Shown here one piece after another: positions 44,006-52,444 of a DNA stretch of 64,000 nucleotides. Each line of letters begins with the position of its first letter. The stretch's first letter is position 1. Made by a program: the position numbers and the translations under genes. Below the pieces are notes generated by a model. The model made no database searches, had not been told where the DNA came from, and worked only from the letters and a program-made list of their open reading frames with translations. Source of the stretch: Flavobacterium sp. (GTDB lineage Bacteria; Bacteroidota; Bacteroidia; Flavobacteriales; Flavobacteriaceae); the NCBI GenBank assembly GCA_027484725.1, contig JAIXSK010000016.1, positions 186,001 to 250,000 on the forward strand, in the 5' to 3' direction.

Positions 44006-45523
44006 ATGAAACAAAAGTACATTCTTTTTATCGTTTTTACCCTGTGGGTATTCAAAACAAACGCTCAATCTAATTATGCGGTAGCGACCATACCATTTCA
44101 ACCTTTTTCAGGAACCTTGGCACCGCTTAGCACGATGGATGATTTATATTCTGACTCCATTTCGCTGCCTTTTAGCTTTGATTTTTACGGAGCTACATAC
44201 ACTTCCATGCGCATCAGCACTAATGGTTATATTTATTTCGGGACTCCCGCCAGCAGTAATTCACCATGGCAATTTTCACAACCCATTCCGAGTGCTAATT
44301 TTCCGGTAGAGAATTCTATTTTAGGATGTTATGAAGATTTGTACAACAATACTGGGACGGGAACATTAACTTATGGTAGCTACGGAACGGCGCCCTACCG
44401 AAAATTCGTGGTTTTCTTTAACAATCAGCCTCACTTTAGCTGTACAAGTCTAAATAGTTCTTTTCAAATGATTTTGAGCGAAACTACCAACGTTATTGAT
44501 GTACAGATTATTGACAGACAGTCGTGCACAACTTGGAACCAAGGAAATGGAGTTGTTGGCTTAGTTCTTAATGGTACACAAGCCATTGCTGCTCCGGGCA
44601 GAAATACCGGAAGTTGGAGCGCTTCACAAGAAGCTTGGCGTTTTTATCGTCCGGGTTATTATCCAAATTATTCTTTTGTGCGTTGTGATGACGATACCGA
44701 TGGTTTTCAAACTTTTAATTTATCGATAGCAACTGCTGATTTGTTTGGCGATGCGCAAGTACCGGTTATTTATTACAGTTCATTGTTGGATGCGCAAACC
44801 GGAAATAATCCAATCGTTTCTGGTTCTTATACCAATACTTCTAATCCGCAAACTATTTATGTGATGGGGAACGGAATGATTAAAACAGTTGTTTTGAGTG
44901 TGATTGATTGCGCGATTGATGCAGATAATGACAGTGTTGCCTCTGATCTGGAAGATGTGAATACCGATAGCAATTTAGCCAATGACGACACTGATTTTGA
45001 CGGCTTGCCTAATTATCTTGACAATGATGACGATGGAGATTTGATTTTAACCAACGTTGAATATGTGTTCAACAGAGATCAAACCAATTCAGCCTCTGCT
45101 TTAGATTCTGATTCAGACGGAATTCCGAATTACCTAGACAATGACGATGATGGTGATGGTTTGTTGACTTTCTTGGAAGATTACAACCACGACGGCAACC
45201 CTGCCAATGATGATACCAATTCTAACGGAACACCTGACTTTTTAGAAAATGCTGTTGCGTTAGGAGTTCAAGCAGTTGCGGTTAAAGGCGAGTCTGTAAA
45301 AGTTTATCCGAATCCCGCTACTACAGTTTTAAACATTCAAAACCTGACCACCAATACGGTTACATCTATCGAGATTTATTCGGTCAATGGAACCAAAGTC
45401 AAAACCATCAAACCATCAGAGGCCGTCACAAATATCTCTGTGGCAGATTTACAAAGCGGAGTTTATTTTGTCAAAGTGCAAATGAACCAGCAAGTTGAGA
45501 ATTACAAGTTTGTTAAAAACTAA
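44006..45523 (+). CDS. Secreted protein with T9SS type A sorting domain and Asp-rich repeats
   Basis: 505 residues. Signal peptide (residues 1-20, ending TNAQ). An N-terminal beta-rich domain of about 210 residues has ISTNGYIYFG and WRFYRPGYY. From about 300 to 415 lie thrombospondin type-3-like, calcium-binding Asp/Asn repeats (DSDSDGIPNYLDNDDDGDG and relatives). The last 80 residues form the T9SS type A domain (VKVYPNPATTVLNI, VYFVKVQ). It should be exported across the outer membrane and anchored or released. The N-terminal domain's function is not known. A strong terminator follows. Confidence 0.88.
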   Translation: MKQKYILFIVFTLWVFKTNAQSNYAVATIPFQPFSGTLAPLSTMDDLYSDSISLPFSFDFYGATYTSMRISTNGYIYFGTPASSNSPWQFSQPIPSANFPVENSILGCYEDLYNNTGTGTLTYGSYGTAPYRKFVVFFNNQPHFSCTSLNSSFQMILSETTNVIDVQIIDRQSCTTWNQGNGVVGLVLNGTQAIAAPGRNTGSWSASQEAWRFYRPGYYPNYSFVRCDDDTDGFQTFNLSIATADLFGDAQVPVIYYSSLLDAQTGNNPIVSGSYTNTSNPQTIYVMGNGMIKTVVLSVIDCAIDADNDSVASDLEDVNTDSNLANDDTDFDGLPNYLDNDDDGDLILTNVEYVFNRDQTNSASALDSDSDGIPNYLDNDDDGDGLLTFLEDYNHDGNPANDDTNSNGTPDFLENAVALGVQAVAVKGESVKVYPNPATTVLNIQNLTTNTVTSIEIYSVNGTKVKTIKPSEAVTNISVADLQSGVYFVKVQMNQQVENYKFVKN

Positions 45524-45542
45524 TCTTTCAAATCAATAAATG

Positions 45543-45573
45543 AAAAGGTTTGGCGAAAGCTGAACCTTTTTTT
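45543..45573 (+). terminator. Rho-independent terminator with GNRA tetraloop
   Basis: Twelve-base-pair stem (AAAAGGTTTGGC / GCTGAACCTTTT, with two G-T pairs), GAAA tetraloop, and continuing T (seven T in total). It lies 19 bases after the T9SS gene stop. Confidence 0.85.
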
Positions 45574-45574
45574 A

Positions 45575-45603
45575 TTGATACATAATTCAATTGAGTATTT
45601 TTG
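45575..45603 (+). promoter_or_regulatory. Promoter of the FAD oxidoreductase gene
   Basis: TTG at 45575-45577, spacer 18, perfect TATTTTTG at 45596-45603. An in-frame TTG at 45601 is part of the box, so the ATG at 45619 is the true start, with a short leader. Confidence 0.75.
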
Positions 45604-45618
45604 CGCAAAAAGTTACCA

Positions 45619-47178
45619 ATGCCACGCGAATTACAACTACAGGCTTCACCAGAAATGGCGGCACACGAACAACAGCTACAGAAATATGTGGCTCAATTGC
45701 TACAAGTTTCGGCGCCAGAAATTCAAAAGATAGTAGTTGTAAAACGTTCGATTGATGCGCGTCAGCGAGCCATCAAAATCAACCTCAAAGTTTTGGTTTT
45801 TTTTCAAGGCGAAGTTGTTACCAACGATGCTGTTTCGCTGCCCAATTATCCGAATGTACAAAACGCGCGTGAAGTCATCGTCGTGGGTGCCGGTCCGGCC
45901 GGATTATTCGCGGCTCTACAACTCATTGAATTGGGATTAAAGCCCATTGTTATTGAGCGCGGAAAAGAGGTGCGCGGCCGACGTCGCGATCTCAAAGCCA
46001 TCAATCGCGATCATATTGTAAATGAAGACTCCAATTATTGTTTTGGCGAAGGCGGCGCCGGAACCTATTCAGACGGAAAGCTCTATACGCGTTCCAAAAA
46101 GCGCGGCGATGTACACCGAATTTTAGAATTACTCGTCGGATTTGGCGCTTCGCCTGATATTTTGGTCGATGCGCATCCGCATATTGGCACCAACAAATTG
46201 CCGCAGATTATTCAAGACATGCGCGAGCAAATCATCGCCAGCGGTGGTGTGGTTTTGTTTGAAACTCGGGTTACCGATATCATTATTAAAAGCCAAAGTG
46301 TGCGCGGTATCATAACACACGATGGGAAAACCATAGAAGCCGAACACATTATTTTGGCCACCGGACATTCGGCGCGCGATATTTTTGAACTCTTGCACCG
46401 CAAACAAATTTTGATTGAGGCCAAACCTTTTGCCTTGGGTGTTCGCGCGGAGCATCCGCAAAATCTGATTGACCAAATTCAGTACAGTTGTGCTCAAAGA
46501 GGTGAATATTTACCGCCGGCTCCATACAGTATTGTCAAGCAAGTCAATGGCCGCGGAATGTATTCGTTTTGTATGTGTCCGGGTGGTGTGATTGCGCCTT
46601 GTGCTACGAGCCCGGGTGAGGTGGTTACCAATGGTTGGTCGCCCTCCAAGCGCGATCAGGCCACGGCCAACTCCGGAATTGTAGTTGAATTGAAATTAGA
46701 GGATTTTAAACCGTTTGAAAAGTTTGGTCCGCTGGCCGGTATGGAATTTCAAAAAGATATAGAACAGCGCGCTTGGCGCTTGGCCGGTCAGACGCAGCGA
46801 GTTCCGGCGCAGCGCATGGTTGATTTTACCCAACATAAATTATCAACGGATATTCCGAAAACGTCTTATGTTCCGGGCACGACCTCGGTAGACCTCGGAC
46901 AAGTGTTTCCGGGCTTTTTAACTCAAATCATGCGACAAGGTTTTACAGAATTTGGAAAAACCATGCGCGGCTATATGACCAACGAAGCTATTTTGCATGC
47001 ACCTGAATCGAGAACTTCTTCGCCGGTGCGCATTCCGCGTGATGCCGAAACGTTGCAGCATGTAACCATTAAAGGTTTGTATCCGTGTGGTGAAGGCGCG
47101 GGTTATGCGGGTGGTATTGTATCGGCAGCGATTGACGGCGAATGGTGTGCGCGCAAGATTGCCGCATTGTACGCTTGA
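45619..47178 (+). CDS. NAD(P)/FAD-dependent oxidoreductase, COG2509-type
   Basis: 519 residues from ATG 45619. About 85 N-terminal residues precede the FAD-binding GxGxxG motif (VIVVGAGPAGLFAALQLIELG). Then come ERGKEVRGRRRD, GEGGAGTYSDGKL and, near the end, GLYPCGEGAGYAGGIVSAAIDG with the second FAD contact. Members of this family are common and mostly uncharacterised dehydrogenases; no substrate can be named. Longer than simple thioredoxin-reductase-like proteins and complete. Confidence 0.88.
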   Translation: MPRELQLQASPEMAAHEQQLQKYVAQLLQVSAPEIQKIVVVKRSIDARQRAIKINLKVLVFFQGEVVTNDAVSLPNYPNVQNAREVIVVGAGPAGLFAALQLIELGLKPIVIERGKEVRGRRRDLKAINRDHIVNEDSNYCFGEGGAGTYSDGKLYTRSKKRGDVHRILELLVGFGASPDILVDAHPHIGTNKLPQIIQDMREQIIASGGVVLFETRVTDIIIKSQSVRGIITHDGKTIEAEHIILATGHSARDIFELLHRKQILIEAKPFALGVRAEHPQNLIDQIQYSCAQRGEYLPPAPYSIVKQVNGRGMYSFCMCPGGVIAPCATSPGEVVTNGWSPSKRDQATANSGIVVELKLEDFKPFEKFGPLAGMEFQKDIEQRAWRLAGQTQRVPAQRMVDFTQHKLSTDIPKTSYVPGTTSVDLGQVFPGFLTQIMRQGFTEFGKTMRGYMTNEAILHAPESRTSSPVRIPRDAETLQHVTIKGLYPCGEGAGYAGGIVSAAIDGEWCARKIAALYA

Positions 47179-47252
47179 TGCTACGGACACCGATTTGCGT
47201 GAGATTTAGCTTCGCTCAGTTCGGCTAAAGCCTCGGGTGAAATTAAAAGGAG

Positions 47253-47269
47253 GAAGCCCAGTGGGCTTC
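47253..47269. repeat. Perfect short palindrome in intergenic repeat-like DNA
   Basis: GAAGCCCA, one G, TGGGCTTC. It has no T-run after it, so it is not a standard terminator. It lies in a 211-base stretch (47179-47389) that is richer in G and C than its surroundings and has other partial inverted repeats (TTTAGC...GCTAAA around 47206-47229). Confidence 0.6.
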
Positions 47270-47322
47270 AGGTATGAGTTTAACTAAAGTTCCCCCAAGA
47301 GCCCGACACGCAGGGGCACCTA

Positions 47323-47338
47323 CCTGACTGCAGGCAGG
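47323..47338. repeat. Near-palindrome of CCTGCCTGCAGGCAGG type
   Basis: CCTGACTGCAGGCAGG, one mismatch from a perfect 16-base palindrome. It lies in the same G+C-rich intergenic stretch and looks like a piece of a dispersed repeat. Confidence 0.5.
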
Positions 47339-47389
47339 CGTCCAAGTTCAAACAACCGAAAACTTTTTTAAATTGCTCAAAAATATCTT

Positions 47390-47872
47390 ATGAATCAATC
47401 AGAGGTTTTAGCAGATCGTTTTCGCGAGGTGATGCTCAGCGGAACTTGGATTGCCAACACCAATTACTACCATCAGTTGCACGGTTTGGAGGTAAAAATG
47501 GCGACTGCGCATGTGGCTAACTTGAATACGATTGCTGTTTTGGCGCAGCATATTCACTATTATATTGCGGGTATCAAGCAGGTTTTTTTGGGCGGTTCGC
47601 TCGAGATTAGAGACAAGTTTAGTTTTGATTTTCCGCCTATGGAATCTCAAGAGCAATGGGAAGCTTTTTTGGAAAAATTTTGGCGCGATTGTGAAGCATT
47701 TGCACAATTGGTGGAGCAAATACCCGATGAACAACTCAATGCGGCTTTTGTGGATGAAAAATACGGAACGTATCAGCGCAATATAGAGGGTATGATCGAG
47801 CATGCGTATTATCATTTAGGGCAGATTTCACTGATTAAAAAACTGCTTTCAAATACAACTTTACAGTCATGA
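47390..47872 (+). CDS. DinB-like protein, DUF1572-type
   Basis: 160 residues, a four-helix-bundle pattern. His residues that may bind metal are seen at HIHYYIAGIKQ (about 52-54) and AYYHLGQISLIKKLL near the end (about 143), as in DinB/YfiT-fold proteins. The biochemical role of this subfamily is unknown; the fold includes thiol-dependent transferases. It overlaps the GNAT gene by ATGA, so the pair is co-translated. Confidence 0.8.
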   Translation: MNQSEVLADRFREVMLSGTWIANTNYYHQLHGLEVKMATAHVANLNTIAVLAQHIHYYIAGIKQVFLGGSLEIRDKFSFDFPPMESQEQWEAFLEKFWRDCEAFAQLVEQIPDEQLNAAFVDEKYGTYQRNIEGMIEHAYYHLGQISLIKKLLSNTTLQS

Positions 47873-48390
47873 TTTTACGCCCAGCTAGGATAGACGAGGT
47901 TTCGCAAATTTGGACGATTTTGCAACAAGCCATTGAACGCCGCCGTTTGGACGGTAGTGAGCAATGGCAAAACGGCTATCCGAACCAGCAAAGTATAGAG
48001 CAAGATTTGGCTTTGGGCAACGCGTATGTTTTGGTGGATAACGATGAAGTTTTGGCTTATGCGGCCATTATTTTTGATGTGGAACCGGCTTATGAAGTGC
48101 TTGATACTTGGCTCACGAGCGGCGATTATGTGGTGATTCATAGAGTGGCCACTTCAGATGCCGCGAAAGGAAAAGGCTTGGCTACGAAGCTTTTTGAACT
48201 CATTGAAGATTTGGCCATTTCTAAAGGCGTTTTGAGTATCAAAGTCGATACGAATTTTGACAATACGCCGATGTTGCGCATCATGGACAGATTGGGTTAT
48301 ACCTATTGCGGTGAAGTTTATTTTCACGGTTCAGCGCGGAAGGCTTTTGAGAAAAGTTTAGAAAAGTTTAGAGATGTTAAAAAAGTTTAG
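47869..48390 (+). CDS. GNAT family N-acetyltransferase
   Basis: 173 residues. The acetyl-CoA loop is SDAAKGKGLATKLFELIED (Q/R-x2-G-x-G/A form) near residue 105, followed by IKVDTNFDNTPMLRIMDRLGY. Substrate unknown. Follows and overlaps the DinB-like gene. Confidence 0.88.
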   Translation: MILRPARIDEVSQIWTILQQAIERRRLDGSEQWQNGYPNQQSIEQDLALGNAYVLVDNDEVLAYAAIIFDVEPAYEVLDTWLTSGDYVVIHRVATSDAAKGKGLATKLFELIEDLAISKGVLSIKVDTNFDNTPMLRIMDRLGYTYCGEVYFHGSARKAFEKSLEKFRDVKKV

Positions 48391-48431
48391 TTGGAGAACT
48401 CATAAAAAACAATCATCCCTTTTGTCCTAAA

Positions 48432-48498
48432 GCGTAGCGGTCTGTAGGCGCAGCCGTGTCTGTAGCGCAGCGTGTCTAAAGGCGTAGCCGTGTCCATA
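48432..48498. repeat. Four degenerate tandem units of 16-17 bp
   Basis: Units at 48432-48447, 48448-48464, 48465-48481 and 48482-48498 share the core GCGYAGC-CGTGTCT. They are G+C-rich and differ by small changes and one gap in the first unit. They are intergenic, between the GNAT gene and the convergent SnoaL-like gene. Confidence 0.7.
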
Positions 48499-48535
48499 AA
48501 CTAGCATGTTCCACAGGACTAAACATTCACAACCA

Positions 48536-49006
48536 TCAGTGCAAACTCACCACTTTAGCAATGCGCCAAAGCTCGTTTTCTTTTTTCCAAACCATTATAA
48601 ACTTGCTGGGTTTAGATTCGGCATTGGGTTCTTGGTTGTTGTAAAACCGGTGAAAGCCTATTTCAACCGCGCCGTAGTTGTTGATAGGGTAGACTTCAAT
48701 TGAGCCGGGAATCAAGATGCGGGTTACTTTTCCGCAGATGTTTTTTTGGGTGGCTTCAAGCAGCTCTTTTTTTGAAGTCATGAGTCCGCCTTTGTCGTGG
48801 AAGAATTCAATATCATCGGCATAAATAGCTTCTTGTTTTTTCATGTCGCACTGGTTATAAGCATCGAAAAATGCTTGATCCATTTGCTCGATTTGGCGTT
48901 GTAATGCTATATCTACGGGAACGTATTTCGGGATGTTCTCATTTTGTGCCCAACTTGAAAAATGGGGGCAAAGAACCAGCAAAAAAGAAAGCGTTTTGAG
49001 TTTCAT
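48536..49006 (-). CDS. Exported SnoaL/NTF2-like protein
   Basis: 156 residues. A signal peptide (LKTLSFLLVLCPHFSSWAQ) is followed by an NTF2-like cone domain with DQAFFDAYNQCDMKKQEAIYADDIEFFHDKGGL, KELLEATQKNICGK and FHRFYNNQEP, and WKKENELWRIAKVVSLH at the end. This is the DUF4440/SnoaL pattern. Substrate and activity are unknown; many members are not enzymes. A single gene facing the repeats. Confidence 0.82.
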   Translation of the reverse strand: MKLKTLSFLLVLCPHFSSWAQNENIPKYVPVDIALQRQIEQMDQAFFDAYNQCDMKKQEAIYADDIEFFHDKGGLMTSKKELLEATQKNICGKVTRILIPGSIEVYPINNYGAVEIGFHRFYNNQEPNAESKPSKFIMVWKKENELWRIAKVVSLH

Positions 49007-49086
49007 AATTTGAAATTTACAGGTTGGTCATCAAAATGCAAATGATGTAACAGATTTTTTTTTGCTGATTGACTTATGAAGTTTAA

Positions 49087-49704
49087 TTATTTATGTTTCA
49101 ATCTACTTTTAAACAACTTCTCAAATTTCTCAATTTTAGGTTGTATCACCATTTGGCAATAGGGTTGATTTGGATTTTTGGCAAAATAATCTTGGTGATA
49201 ATTCTCGGCTTTGTAAAACTTTTTGAGCGGTTCAACAGTGGTTACAATGGGTCTATTGAATACTTTGGCTTTTTGTAAAGCGGCGATGATATCTTGTGCT
49301 GCCTTTTTTTGCTCGGGGTTTTGATAAAAAATCACCGAACGATATTGGGTACCTTCATCAGCGCCTTGACGATTGAGTGTAGTTGGATCATGTACGCTAA
49401 AGAATACTTTAAAAATTTCGTCGAGCGAGGTAATTGTTGGGTCATAACTAATTTGTACGCATTCGGCATGACCGGTTTGTCCTGAAGAGACTTCTTCATA
49501 ACTCGGATTCAAAGTAGTTCCGCCGGCAAACCCCGAGACAACACTGTGTACACCGCGTAAATTTTCATAAACGGCTTCTACACACCAATAACAACCGCCA
49601 CCGAGCGTAATGGTTTCGAGTTTAGCTTTTGTAGTGATAGAATTGGTTTTATTCTGGGCAAATAATGATCCGCAGATGAGCAGTAAAAAGAGATGTTTTT
49701 TCAT
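49087..49704 (-). CDS. msrA: Peptide methionine sulfoxide reductase MsrA, exported
   Basis: 205 residues from ATG 49704, which gives a clean signal peptide (MKKHLFLLLICGSLFAQ). The further ATG at 49740 would overlap the preceding msrB and put 12 residues before the signal. Active site GGGCYWC with catalytic Cys38. Family motifs VSGFAGG, EVSSGQTGHAE and ENYHQDYFAKNP are present. It repairs S-methionine sulfoxide in periplasmic proteins. It follows msrB by one base. Confidence 0.93.
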   Translation of the reverse strand: MKKHLFLLLICGSLFAQNKTNSITTKAKLETITLGGGCYWCVEAVYENLRGVHSVVSGFAGGTTLNPSYEEVSSGQTGHAECVQISYDPTITSLDEIFKVFFSVHDPTTLNRQGADEGTQYRSVIFYQNPEQKKAAQDIIAALQKAKVFNRPIVTTVEPLKKFYKAENYHQDYFAKNPNQPYCQMVIQPKIEKFEKLFKSRLKHK

Positions 49705-49705
49705 G

Positions 49706-50260
49706 TTATTTTTTGTTGTCAGGTTCAAAATCAAGTGCAATAGAATTCATACAATAACGCTTACCCGTAGGCTCAGGCCCGTCGTCAAATAAGTGCCCCA
49801 AATGTCCGCCACACCGACCGCAAAGTGCTTCGGTGCGCTGCATTCCGTATGAGTTATCGGCTTTAAAAACGATGCTGCTTTTGTCTGCTTGTTCAAAAAA
49901 ACTGGGCCAGCCACAACTGCTCTGAAATTTAGCATCTGATCTGAATAATTTTCGTCCGCAAGCGGCGCAGTAATAGGTTCCTTTGACATTGGTTTGCCAA
50001 TATTTTCCGGTAAAAGCGCGTTCTGTTTCTGCGTGTCTGGAAACAGCGTACAAATCTTCAGGCAATATTTTTTTCCAAACAGCATCAGCCAATACTAATT
50101 TTTTTGTATCCGTTCTGGAATAATATGGGTTTTTAGAATGGTTTGACTCAGTGGTTTGCTCGTGCGGAGTCGTTTTGCTTTGACTGCAAGCAACGCCCAT
50201 AAATCCGAGTAAAAGGCTCATTAAAAACATGAAGTTCAATTGATTTTTCATAGGTTGCAT
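49706..50260 (-). CDS. msrB: Peptide methionine sulfoxide reductase MsrB, lipoprotein
   Basis: 184 residues. An N-terminal lipoprotein signal with lipobox GVAC (Cys24) is followed by a linker and the MsrB domain: YYCAACGRKLF, SSCGWPSF, CGRCGGHLGHLFDDGP (zinc cysteines and metal-site pattern) and KRYCMNS with the catalytic Cys. It reduces R-methionine sulfoxide. A second ATG nine bases inside could also serve as start. It forms an exported pair with MsrA. Confidence 0.93.
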   Translation of the reverse strand: MQPMKNQLNFMFLMSLLLGFMGVACSQSKTTPHEQTTESNHSKNPYYSRTDTKKLVLADAVWKKILPEDLYAVSRHAETERAFTGKYWQTNVKGTYYCAACGRKLFRSDAKFQSSCGWPSFFEQADKSSIVFKADNSYGMQRTEALCGRCGGHLGHLFDDGPEPTGKRYCMNSIALDFEPDNKK

Positions 50261-50272
50261 AATTTATTTTGA

Positions 50273-50280
50273 CAAATGTA
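50273..50280 (-). promoter_or_regulatory. -7 promoter box of msrB-msrA
   Basis: CAAATGTA on plus is TACATTTG on minus, a perfect TAnnTTTG, 13 bases ahead of the start codon. No clear -33. Confidence 0.5.
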
Positions 50281-50423
50281 ACAATGCATATACGTGTTGA
50301 TTTGTCGCCTGGTTGACATTCAAATTTTTTTACAAAAAACTTAACAAGCAATGCTAAATTAATTTACCCGCAAACAAGCATCAATAAACGCCCGTTAAAC
50401 TTATCACAATTTAAAAATCAGCC

Positions 50424-50452
50424 TTGTGGACTGTTGTTTTTTTGTATTTTTG
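50424..50452 (+). promoter_or_regulatory. Promoter of idi
   Basis: TTG at 50424-50426, spacer 18, perfect TATTTTTG at 50445-50452; ATG 17 bases on. Confidence 0.75.
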
Positions 50453-50468
50453 AAATCCATTCCAGACA

Positions 50469-51002
50469 ATGAACGAAGAACAAGTCATATTAGTCGATAC
50501 CAACGATCAGCCCATTGGTTTGATGCCCAAACTTGAGGCACATGAAAAAGCGGTTTTGCATCGAGCATTTTCGGTTTTTATTCTCAATGAAAAAAATCAG
50601 GTGATGCTGCAACAACGCGCACACCACAAATACCACTCGCCTTTGCTTTGGACCAACACTTGTTGTAGTCATCAGCGTGCGGGTGAGACCAATATTCAAG
50701 CAGGAAAGCGTCGTTTGCAAGAAGAAATGGGTATTGTAACTGAACTCAAAGAACTATTTCACTTTATTTACAAAGCGCCATTTGACAACGGTCTGACGGA
50801 ACACGAGCTTGATCACGTGATGGTGGGTTATTACGAAAATCAACCTGAAATTAATCCGGATGAAGTTGAAAGCTGGAAGTGGATGCACATTGAAGAAATC
50901 CGACAAGATTTACAACAAAATCCCAGTTTTTATACTGTTTGGTTCAAGATTATTTTTGACGAGTTTTATCATTATTTAGAAGCGCATACTTTATCCAGAT
51001 GA
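50469..51002 (+). CDS. idi: Isopentenyl-diphosphate delta-isomerase, type 1
   Basis: 177 residues. A Nudix-like fold with catalytic Cys in WTNTCCSHQRAGE and Glu in the following region (RRLQEEMGI); the EHELDHVMVG segment with the third metal/Glu site is also present. It isomerises IPP to DMAPP for isoprenoid and undecaprenyl phosphate synthesis. It leads a three-gene unit with a QueD-like protein (ATGA overlap) and manA. Confidence 0.94.
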   Translation: MNEEQVILVDTNDQPIGLMPKLEAHEKAVLHRAFSVFILNEKNQVMLQQRAHHKYHSPLLWTNTCCSHQRAGETNIQAGKRRLQEEMGIVTELKELFHFIYKAPFDNGLTEHELDHVMVGYYENQPEINPDEVESWKWMHIEEIRQDLQQNPSFYTVWFKIIFDEFYHYLEAHTLSR

Positions 51003-51409
51003 AGGTAACCGTCAGCAGAAAAGCCCATTTTAATGCAGCGCACAGATTGTTTCGTCCCGATTGGTCGGATGAGCAAAATGAGCGCATTTTTGGCAAGTGC
51101 AACAACCCGAATTTTCACGGGCACAACTATGAACTCATTGCGAGTGTTACCGGCAAAATTGACCCGGAAACCGGCTATGTTATCGACATCAAAGAACTTG
51201 CTGATTTGATTTATGAAGAAGTAGAACGACCTTTTGATCATAAAAATCTCAATTTAGATGTAGCTGATTTCAAAGATTTGATTCCTACCGCTGAACATAT
51301 AGCGGTGGTCATTTGGAAAAAAATAGCCCAACGACTCAAACCAGAGCTAACGCTTGAAATAACTTTATATGAAACTCCGCGCAACTTTGTCACATACAGA
51401 GGCGAATAA
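50999..51409 (+). CDS. queD: 6-pyruvoyl-tetrahydropterin synthase / QueD family
   Basis: 136 residues, full length. The zinc-binding His residues are visible: HFNAAHRLF, then FHGHNYEL, and the catalytic Cys in GKCNNPNFHGH. The C-terminal YETPRNFVTYRG is typical. It is either a pterin synthase or the 6-carboxy-tetrahydropterin synthase of queuosine synthesis; the ring-forming step is certain, the pathway is not. No queC or queE is adjacent. Overlaps idi by ATGA. Confidence 0.88.
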   Translation: MKVTVSRKAHFNAAHRLFRPDWSDEQNERIFGKCNNPNFHGHNYELIASVTGKIDPETGYVIDIKELADLIYEEVERPFDHKNLNLDVADFKDLIPTAEHIAVVIWKKIAQRLKPELTLEITLYETPRNFVTYRGE

Positions 51410-51421
51410 TTAACACAATTA

Positions 51422-52384
51422 ATGCAATTATATCCACTACAATTTACCCCGATTTTAAAAGAACGCATTTGGGGCGGAACCAAACTCAAAACTTATTTAG
51501 GCAAACCCATTACTTCTGACAGGACCGGTGAAAGTTGGGAACTTTCAGGGGTTGCAGGCGATGTAAGTGTTGTTTCAAACGGAACATACAGCGGTGTCTC
51601 ACTCAACGATTTGATTGCTCAATTCCCCAATGATTTGCTGGGTAAAAAAGTACATGAGCAATTTGGTTTTGAGTTTCCGTTGTTGTTTAAATATTTGGAC
51701 GCTCGTGAAGATTTATCCATTCAAGTGCATCCGAACGATGATTTGGCGCGCGCGCGGCACAATTCATTTGGCAAAACCGAAATGTGGTATGTCATGCAAG
51801 CCGACGCCGATGCTGAGCTGATTGTTGGTTTTAAAGAAGATTCAAATCAGAAAGAATATCTTGAACATTTGCACAACAACACCCTCACGGATTTACTGGA
51901 TTACAAACCGGTACAAAAAGGCGATGTGTTTTTCTTGGCTACCGGAACCGTGCATGCCATTGGCGCCGGAATGGTCATTGCAGAGATTCAACAAACTTCA
52001 GATATTACTTACCGATTATACGATTTTGATCGAACCGATGCGCAAGGCAACAAGCGAGAATTACACGTAGATTTGGCTTTGGATGCGATTAATTATCAAA
52101 AAATACAAGCCGAAAGAAACTACCCTCAAATAGTGAATCAAGCCAATGAAATAGTTGACTGCCCTTATTTTACTACCAGATTGATTCCACTTTCAGGAAG
52201 TCTTGAGGTTCAACATATATTGGATTCTTTTGTGGTATATATGTGTGCCGAAGGAAGTTTCGACCTCATTTTGAACCATCAAACATATTCATATCAAACC
52301 GGTGATACCCTTTTGATTCCGGCTGCTTTGCATCAATATAAAATGAGCGGACAGGCGACTTTGCTAGAAATTTTTATCCGTTAG
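51422..52384 (+). CDS. manA: Mannose-6-phosphate isomerase, class I
   Basis: 320 residues, the short class I type. Zinc-binding motif QVHPNDDLA with KTEMWYV follows; AIGAGMVIAEIQQTSD and YRLYDFDR are also typical. It links fructose 6-phosphate and mannose 6-phosphate for mannose- and fucose-containing glycans. Starts 13 bases after queD. No mannose-specific glycosyltransferase can be named in the neighbouring locus, but this enzyme may supply it. Confidence 0.93.
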   Translation: MQLYPLQFTPILKERIWGGTKLKTYLGKPITSDRTGESWELSGVAGDVSVVSNGTYSGVSLNDLIAQFPNDLLGKKVHEQFGFEFPLLFKYLDAREDLSIQVHPNDDLARARHNSFGKTEMWYVMQADADAELIVGFKEDSNQKEYLEHLHNNTLTDLLDYKPVQKGDVFFLATGTVHAIGAGMVIAEIQQTSDITYRLYDFDRTDAQGNKRELHVDLALDAINYQKIQAERNYPQIVNQANEIVDCPYFTTRLIPLSGSLEVQHILDSFVVYMCAEGSFDLILNHQTYSYQTGDTLLIPAALHQYKMSGQATLLEIFIR

Positions 52385-52408
52385 TTTTTTTTACCGATCA
52401 ATTCGCTG

Positions 52409-52416
52409 TACTTTTG
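52409..52416 (+). promoter_or_regulatory. -7 promoter box of the 89-residue protein gene
   Basis: Perfect TACTTTTG, 28 bases ahead of the ATG at 52445. No TTG at the normal -33 distance. Confidence 0.5.
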
Positions 52417-52444
52417 CGCCAAATTCTTAAAAGAAATACCTATT

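Noticed and set aside
47253..47269. Palindrome considered as a terminator of the FAD oxidoreductase gene
   Set aside because: No T-run follows and it is about 75 bases past the stop codon; it fits better as part of repeat-like DNA.
48432..48498. Repeats considered as a CRISPR array
   Set aside because: Units are direct and contiguous without spacers, only 16-17 bases long, and no cas gene is near.
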